Positions 59,183 through 64,000 of a DNA stretch of 64,000 nucleotides are shown piece by piece. Under the pieces are notes generated by a model. The model searched no databases and was not told the DNA's origin. It was given only the letters and a program-made list of their open reading frames with translations. A program made the translations under genes and the position numbers. Position 1 is the first letter of the stretch. Each line of letters opens with the position of its first letter. The DNA comes from Kitasatospora papulosa (GTDB lineage Bacteria > Actinomycetota > Actinomycetes > Streptomycetales > Streptomycetaceae): positions 109,434 through 173,433 of the forward strand of contig NZ_JNYQ01000013.1 of the NCBI RefSeq assembly GCF_000717245.1. Direction: 5' to 3'.

Positions 59183-62100
59183 TGCAGGGACGTTTCAAGA
59201 GGGATGGCATGGGGTCGCCCCAGCCCCGCCAGGGCCGAGGGGACACCCCGGCGGATCAGGAGCCGCGCGGCGGGAACGACCGCGGTTCCTCGCCCCAGCA
59301 CGCCCAGAACGCCGGTGCGGCCGGTGATGGCGGCGACCGTGCGCAGCAGTCCGGCACCACGGCCGTGGGCGGCGCGGAGGCGACCGAGCCCCGGACGCCT
59401 GCCGGGTCCACATCGGCCGGCTCCCGCATGGCGCTGCGCAACTGGCGCATCAGCACGCGTCTGGTCTCGCTGCTGGCTCTCCCCGTGGTCGCGGCGACCA
59501 CGCTGGGCGGGCTGCGCATCAACGAGTCCATGAACGACATGGACCAGCTGGAGCACATGCAGCTGCTCACGAAGATGACCAAGCAGGCGACCGCGCTCGC
59601 CATCGCGCTGCAGGACGAGCGCGACAAGTCGGCCGGCCCGCTGTCGAACGGCGTGAAGGCCACCGACTACAAGGTCACCCAGCCCCGTGAGCGCACCGAC
59701 CGCGCGAAGGCCGCCTTCCTCGACGCGACCGACGAGATCGGCAACACCCCCGGCGACGTCGCGCTGGACAGCATCCACGCGAGCGTCAGCCAGATCAGCA
59801 CCCAGCTGGGCAACATCACCAGCATCCGCAAGGACGCGTACGCGCCCGACAGCCCGAGCCTCAACACGATCGACCAGTACAGCCAGCTGATCACCTCGCT
59901 GCTGAGCCTGTCGCAGGACATGGCGCAGGCCACCAGCAACCCGGAGATGATCAAGCGCACGCGTGCGCTGGCGGCCTTCTCCTCCTCGAAGGAGTACGCG
60001 TCGGTCGTGCGCGCCATCATCGCCGGGGCGCTCCCCGGCGGCGACAGCGGCGAGACGCACCTGAACGACAACGACCAGGCGTTCGGGCGCAACGCGCTCG
60101 GCAAGGCGAGCTCGACCCTCAAGACGTTCGAGACGACCTACGAGTCCTCGGGCAGGAGCTCCGCGGAGCTGCTGGCCCCGCTGGACAACGGGAACCCCGA
60201 GATCACCGCCGCCGACATCTACGCCAAGAAGGTGCTCGACAGCCCTCTCGGCATGGAGGGCAGCGGCGGCAAGACGCGTACCTACATGGACTGGTACGAC
60301 CAGAGCTCGAACAAGATCCAGGCGATGAAGACCATCGAGGAGACCCTCCTCGGTGAGATGGAGAGCAAGGCTCGCGATCTGCGTGAGGAGTCGCAGCGCG
60401 ACGCGATCCTCAACGGTGCGATCATCCTCATCGTCCTCGGGGTGTCGCTGGTCGGCGCGTTCGTCGTGGCGCGCTCCATGATCCGCTCGCTCCGCCGCCT
60501 CCAGGACACCGCGACCCGGGTCGCCCAGGACCGGCTGCCCGAGCTCGTCAGGCAGCTCTCCGAGACGGACCCGCAGGACGTCGACACGTCCGTCGAGTCG
60601 GTCGGTGTGCACTCCCGGGACGAGATCGGCCAGGTGGCCGCGGCCTTCGACGACGTGCACCGCGAGGCGGTCCGTCTGGCCGCCGAGCAGGCGCTGCTGC
60701 GAGGCAACGTCAACGCGATGTTCACCAACCTCTCGCGCCGCAGCCAGGGCCTCATCCAGCGTCAGCTCTCGCTCATCTCCGAACTGGAGTCCCGCGAGGC
60801 CGACCCGGACCAGCTCTCCTCGCTGTTCAAGCTCGACCACCTCGCGACCCGTATGCGCCGTAACGGCGAGAACCTCCTCGTCCTCGCGGGTGAGGAGCCC
60901 GGCCGCCGGTGGACGCGGCCCGTGCCGCTGGTCGACGTGCTCCGTGCCGCCGCCTCCGAGGTGGAGCAGTACGAGCGCATCGAACTGGCCGCGGTGCCCG
61001 CCACCGAGGTCGCCGGCCGCGTGGTCAACGACCTCGTGCACCTGCTCGCGGAGCTGCTGGAGAACGCCACGTCGTTCTCCTCGCCGCAGACGAAGGTGCG
61101 CGTCACCGGTCACGCGCTGCCCGACGGCCGTGTGCTCGTCGAGATCCACGACACCGGTATCGGCCTCTCCCCCGAGGACCTGGCAGCGATCAACGAGCGG
61201 CTCGCCGCGCCGCCCACCGTGGACGTCTCGGTGTCGCGCCGCATGGGTCTGTTCGTGGTCGGCCGGCTGTCCCTGCGTCACGGCATCCGCATCCAGCTGC
61301 GGCCCTCCGACTCCGGCGGTACGACCGCACTGGTCATGCTGCCCATGGAGGTCGCGCACGGCGGCAAGCAGCCGCCGAAGCCGGCTCAGGGCAAGGGCCC
61401 GCAGGGCGGCGGCGCTCCGGGCGGGCTGCTGGGCGGCGGCGGTCCCGCCTCCGGCGGTCAGCGTCCGGGCCTCGGCGGCCCCGCGGCACCTCCCGCCATG
61501 GGGCTGGGCTCGTCCGCTCCGCGTGGGCAGGTCGGTGCGGGTTCCTCACCCCGCGCCGCGCTGCCCTCGCGCGACGGCGGAGCACGTCAGCAGGGCCTCG
61601 GCCAGCAGGGTCCCTCCCTGCCCGGTCAGGGCCGAACCGATTCCCCGCGTCAGGGCGGCGGCCTCGCCGGCGCCTTCACCGGCGGCGCACGGCCCGGCGC
61701 ACGCTCCCCGCAGGACCCCTCGGCCGGTGCGGACTCCGGCCGGCCCAACCTCTTCGGGCACTCCGGCCAGCAGAGCGGTCCCGCGCGGCAGAATCCGCAG
61801 CAGGCCCAGCTCGGACAGGGCGGACAGCAGCCCGGCGGTCCCGGCCGTCAGCTGCCGCCCTCCGGCGGACCGCGTGCCGAGCTGCCGGGTGGCAACCCGC
61901 AGCCTCAGCGCCCGCAGAACACCAGCTGGGGCGTCGAGGAGCAGGGTGGCGCCAGGCGCCCGCAGCCGGATTCTCCGCGCGGTCACGAGGAGCACGACGC
62001 CGGCCGCTTCGCCAGGCCCGGCACCTCCGCCCCGAACCAGCAGTTCAGCCCGCCGGACCAGCGTCCGCCGATGAACGACCGTCAGGGCCCCGCCGCAACC

Positions 62101-62928
62101 GCGGAGTTCGCCCGTCCCGACTTCTCGGCACCGCAGGCGCCCATGGCTCCGCAGGGTCAGGACCCGGCGAGCACCGCGCAGTTCGCCCGACCCGACTTCA
62201 ACGCCCCGATGCCGCAGGACCAGGTCTTCGGCGGCCAGCCTCCGATGTCTCAGGACCAGGGCTTCGGCGGCCAGGCCTCCATGCCGCAGGACCAGGGCTT
62301 CGGTGGCTACGCCCCGCAGTACCCGCAGGCGCCCGCGCCTCACCACGGCGACGACGGCGGATTCGGCGCACCGCGTCAGCCGGCCCCGTCCGTGGATGAG
62401 CTGCCGCAGCGTCCGGCCCTGCCTCAGCAGTCCGAGGCGCTGCCGCCGGCCGGTCCGGGTGACGGGCGCACGCCGCTGTTCGACACGCTGGAGACCAACT
62501 GGTTCCACGGACCGCAGCAGGGCGGCCAGCAGCCGCCCGCCGCACCGCAGGAACCGGTCGCTCCCCAGCCCGCCGACGCCCCGCCCCCGGCAATGCCGCG
62601 GCGAGGGGCGGCCGACACCGGCGCCACCAGTTCGTGGCGCGCTTCGCCCAACGACGAACTCGTGCGTCAGGCGGAGCGGGTCAAGAAGCCCGCAGCGGGC
62701 GGGATCACCACCTCCGGACTGCCCCGCCGTGTCCCACGTGCCAATTTGGTTCCGGGCACTGCTCAGCAGCAGAATCATCAGTCCGGACCTCAGGTCTCGC
62801 GTGCGCCCGATGACGTACGCGGCCGTCTGACCAATCTCCGCCGGGGCATCCAGCAGGGACGGCAGGCCAACACCGGCTCGTCGACCGGCAGTTTCCAACT
62901 CGGCCCCACTCACCAGCAGGAGCGTTAG
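59182..62928 (+). CDS. cvnA1: conservon sensor kinase-like protein CvnA1 (NIT domain)
   Basis: A 1248-residue membrane protein, first component of a Streptomyces conservon (Cvn). Basic/Pro/Gly cytosolic N-terminus (~85 residues), membrane segment LVSLLALPVVAATTLGGL, an extracytoplasmic nitrate/nitrite-sensing (NIT)-like domain (to ~400), second membrane segment AIILIVLGVSLVGAFVVARSM, HAMP. The kinase-like part has the N-box ELLENATSFSS, G-box DTGIGLS and MGLFVVGRLSLRHGI. The dimerisation region RRSQGLIQRQLSLISELE has no obvious phospho-accepting His. The C-terminal ~500 residues are Pro/Gln/Gly-rich with repeats. GTG 59182; ATG 59209 (after GAGGGA) is an alternative. Confidence 0.88.
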   Translation: MQGRFKRDGMGSPQPRQGRGDTPADQEPRGGNDRGSSPQHAQNAGAAGDGGDRAQQSGTTAVGGAEATEPRTPAGSTSAGSRMALRNWRISTRLVSLLALPVVAATTLGGLRINESMNDMDQLEHMQLLTKMTKQATALAIALQDERDKSAGPLSNGVKATDYKVTQPRERTDRAKAAFLDATDEIGNTPGDVALDSIHASVSQISTQLGNITSIRKDAYAPDSPSLNTIDQYSQLITSLLSLSQDMAQATSNPEMIKRTRALAAFSSSKEYASVVRAIIAGALPGGDSGETHLNDNDQAFGRNALGKASSTLKTFETTYESSGRSSAELLAPLDNGNPEITAADIYAKKVLDSPLGMEGSGGKTRTYMDWYDQSSNKIQAMKTIEETLLGEMESKARDLREESQRDAILNGAIILIVLGVSLVGAFVVARSMIRSLRRLQDTATRVAQDRLPELVRQLSETDPQDVDTSVESVGVHSRDEIGQVAAAFDDVHREAVRLAAEQALLRGNVNAMFTNLSRRSQGLIQRQLSLISELESREADPDQLSSLFKLDHLATRMRRNGENLLVLAGEEPGRRWTRPVPLVDVLRAAASEVEQYERIELAAVPATEVAGRVVNDLVHLLAELLENATSFSSPQTKVRVTGHALPDGRVLVEIHDTGIGLSPEDLAAINERLAAPPTVDVSVSRRMGLFVVGRLSLRHGIRIQLRPSDSGGTTALVMLPMEVAHGGKQPPKPAQGKGPQGGGAPGGLLGGGGPASGGQRPGLGGPAAPPAMGLGSSAPRGQVGAGSSPRAALPSRDGGARQQGLGQQGPSLPGQGRTDSPRQGGGLAGAFTGGARPGARSPQDPSAGADSGRPNLFGHSGQQSGPARQNPQQAQLGQGGQQPGGPGRQLPPSGGPRAELPGGNPQPQRPQNTSWGVEEQGGARRPQPDSPRGHEEHDAGRFARPGTSAPNQQFSPPDQRPPMNDRQGPAATAEFARPDFSAPQAPMAPQGQDPASTAQFARPDFNAPMPQDQVFGGQPPMSQDQGFGGQASMPQDQGFGGYAPQYPQAPAPHHGDDGGFGAPRQPAPSVDELPQRPALPQQSEALPPAGPGDGRTPLFDTLETNWFHGPQQGGQQPPAAPQEPVAPQPADAPPPAMPRRGAADTGATSSWRASPNDELVRQAERVKKPAAGGITTSGLPRRVPRANLVPGTAQQQNHQSGPQVSRAPDDVRGRLTNLRRGIQQGRQANTGSSTGSFQLGPTHQQER

Positions 62929-63351
62929 TTGAGCCCGATGAGTCAGGCCGCACAGAATCTGAACTGGCTGATCACCAACTTCGTGGACAACACCCCAGGG
63001 GTGTCCCACACGGTGGTGGTCTCCGCGGACGGCCTGCTGCTGGCGATGTCCGAAGGTTTCCCGCGCGACCGCGCCGATCAGCTGGCGGCCGTCGCCTCCG
63101 GCCTGACGTCGCTGACAGCGGGTGCCTCCCGGATCTTCGAAGGCGGCGCCGTGAGCCAGACGGTCGTGGAGATGGAGAGGGGTTTCCTCTTCCTCATGTC
63201 CATCTCCGACGGATCGTCACTCGCCGTCCTCGCCCACCCGGACGCGGACATCGGCCTGGTCGGGTACGAGATGGCTCTCCTCGTGGACCGCGCGGGGACC
63301 GTCCTCACCCCTGACCTCCGTGCCGAGCTACAAGGAAGTCTGCTCCACTAG
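62929..63351 (+). CDS. cvnB1: conservon roadblock/LC7 protein CvnB1
   Basis: A 140-residue roadblock/LC7-domain protein, the second conservon component, thought to sit between the sensor-like CvnA and the GTPase CvnD. MSQAAQNLNWLITNFVDNTPGVSHTVVVSADGLLLAMSEGFPRDRADQLAAVASGLTSLTAGASRIF is characteristic of the family. The TTG at 62929 is preferred because AGGAG lies 6-7 bases upstream; ATG 62938 is in frame but badly placed. It starts directly after the cvnA stop. Confidence 0.94.
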   Translation: MSPMSQAAQNLNWLITNFVDNTPGVSHTVVVSADGLLLAMSEGFPRDRADQLAAVASGLTSLTAGASRIFEGGAVSQTVVEMERGFLFLMSISDGSSLAVLAHPDADIGLVGYEMALLVDRAGTVLTPDLRAELQGSLLH

Positions 63352-63485
63352 ACGGCCATGCGGCAGACACCTGACACGATCCCCCCAGGTACTACTCAAA
63401 ACCCTCACCCGTCCGGCCGAAACAGCCCCTCACCGGCCACCTTCAGACGGCAAGCCGACACCCTGCTGTCACGCCCGGAGGATTT

Positions 63486-63893
63486 ATGACCCCGCCACCC
63501 GCCTCACCAGATCCGTACGGCGCACTGCACCACGCGTCGTACGACGGTGAGGGCGATCAGCCGCTGGTGCGCCCGTACGCCATGACCGGCGGACGGACCC
63601 GGCCGCGTTACCAGCTCGCGATAGAGGCGCTGGTCAGCACCACCGCGGACCCCGCCCACCTCGGGACCCTGCTGCCCGAGCACCAGCGGATCTGCCACCT
63701 GTGCCGTGAGGTCAAGTCGGTGGCCGAGGTCTCGGCCCTGCTGTCCATGCCCCTGGGCGTGGCGCGGATCCTCGTGGCGGACCTGGCGGAAGCCGGCATG
63801 GTGGCCATCCACCAGCCGGGCAACGGAGAGGCCGGCGGCGCGCCGGATGTGACACTGCTCGAAAGGGTGCTCAGTGGACTTCGCAAGCTCTAG
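63486..63893 (+). CDS. cvnC1: conservon DUF742 protein CvnC1
   Basis: A 135-residue DUF742 protein, third conservon component. LVRPYAMTGGRTRPRYQLAIEALVSTT is the family signature, followed by a winged-helix-like part (HQRICHLCREVKSVAEVSALLSMPLGVARILVADLAEAGMVAIHQPG). It may act as a scaffold or nucleotide-state partner for CvnD; not experimentally settled. Separated from cvnB by 134 bases. Confidence 0.93.
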   Translation: MTPPPASPDPYGALHHASYDGEGDQPLVRPYAMTGGRTRPRYQLAIEALVSTTADPAHLGTLLPEHQRICHLCREVKSVAEVSALLSMPLGVARILVADLAEAGMVAIHQPGNGEAGGAPDVTLLERVLSGLRKL

Positions 63894-64000
63894 CGGCGGG
63901 ACGGCCCGCTCCACCACCTCGGCGAAGATCGTGGTGGCAGGGGGCTTCGGCGTGGGTAAGACCACGTTTGTCGGTGCCGTTTCGGAGATCAATCCGCTGC
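63874..64000 (+). CDS. cvnD1: conservon GTP-binding protein CvnD1 (partial, cut by window end)
   Basis: Only the first ~42 codons are present. GTG 63874 overlaps cvnC by 20 bases; AAAGGGTG lies upstream. The P-loop GGFGVGKTTFVG (about residues 23-34) identifies the ATP/GTP-binding GTPase that completes the CvnABCD set. The rest lies beyond position 64000. Confidence 0.9.
   Translation, partial: MDFASSSGGTARSTTSAKIVVAGGFGVGKTTFVGAVSEINPL

Noticed and set aside
1..64000. CRISPR arrays, insertion sequences, prophage genes, attachment sites
   Set aside because: No regularly spaced repeats, transposase, integrase or terminal inverted repeats were found; the tRNA genes at 54.8-55.1 kb are not flanked by integrase genes.

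Overview
This window is about 72% G+C, with strongly G/C-biased third codon positions, frequent GTG starts, GGAGG-type ribosome binding sites and long G+C-rich terminators. Gene content and order match the conserved core chromosome of Streptomyces: the four signal peptidase genes, amtB-glnK-glnD, nsdA, ftsY, glcP, smc, rnc, hupS, leuCD/ndgR, gltX and the cvn1 conservon. I see no prophage, insertion sequence, CRISPR array or integrated element. It is a housekeeping region, so most of the interest lies in small genes, operator-like dyads and unusual protein segments.

Layout. 1-9.9 kb: a minus-strand run encoding rpsP, KH protein, rimM, trmD, rplS, then four tandem type I signal peptidases (sipW, X, Y, Z), a Nudix hydrolase, a DUF2469 protein, yraN, comM and dprA (cut by the window edge). 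9.9-13.5 kb: an HExxH zinc protease-like protein, a methyltransferase (+) and ffh. 13.6-18.1 kb: the nitrogen operon amtB-glnK-glnD with a good GlnR site upstream. 18.1-22 kb: nsdA, a stand-alone prim-pol domain protein (+) and ftsY. 22-29 kb: an NCS1 permease (+), the glucose permease gene glcP with a readable promoter, and smc. 29-34 kb: a small coiled-coil protein, acylphosphatase, two exported proteins (CAP domain; PA14 plus fibronectin type III) and an HxlR regulator. 34-43 kb: mutM, rnc, rpmF, a YceD-like protein, a DivIVA-like coiled-coil protein, coaD, rsmD, recG and a DAK2-domain protein, all minus.

43-50.5 kb: rpmB (+), thiD and thiL, a stand-alone Lrp ligand-binding domain (+), a DUF3515 lipoprotein (+), ddlA, gpsA, a PlsC-like acyltransferase, cofC (+) and a small OB-like protein (+). 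50.6-54.7 kb: HupS-type HU, a 75-residue conserved protein, leuD-leuC and divergent ndgR. 54.8-58.3 kb: two identical tRNA-Glu genes, tRNA-Gln, an HAD hydrolase, gltX and a fumarylacetoacetate hydrolase family protein. 58.4-64 kb: a 60-residue peptide gene with a duplicated ANPRRT-x-L motif, then the cvn1 conservon (sensor kinase-like, roadblock, DUF742 and GTPase proteins; the last is cut by the right edge).

Themes. Protein export is served by both halves of the SRP system (ffh, ftsY) and four signal peptidases. Nitrogen control is served by AmtB, GlnK and GlnD under a GlnR site. Gene-specific novelty is modest. The best candidates for something undescribed are the 60-residue duplicated-motif peptide with a Crp-like dyad in front of it, a possible coupled small ORF before cvnA, a long nested inverted repeat after nsdA, a large low-complexity insertion in the Smc hinge, and operator-like dyads in front of the two exported proteins.
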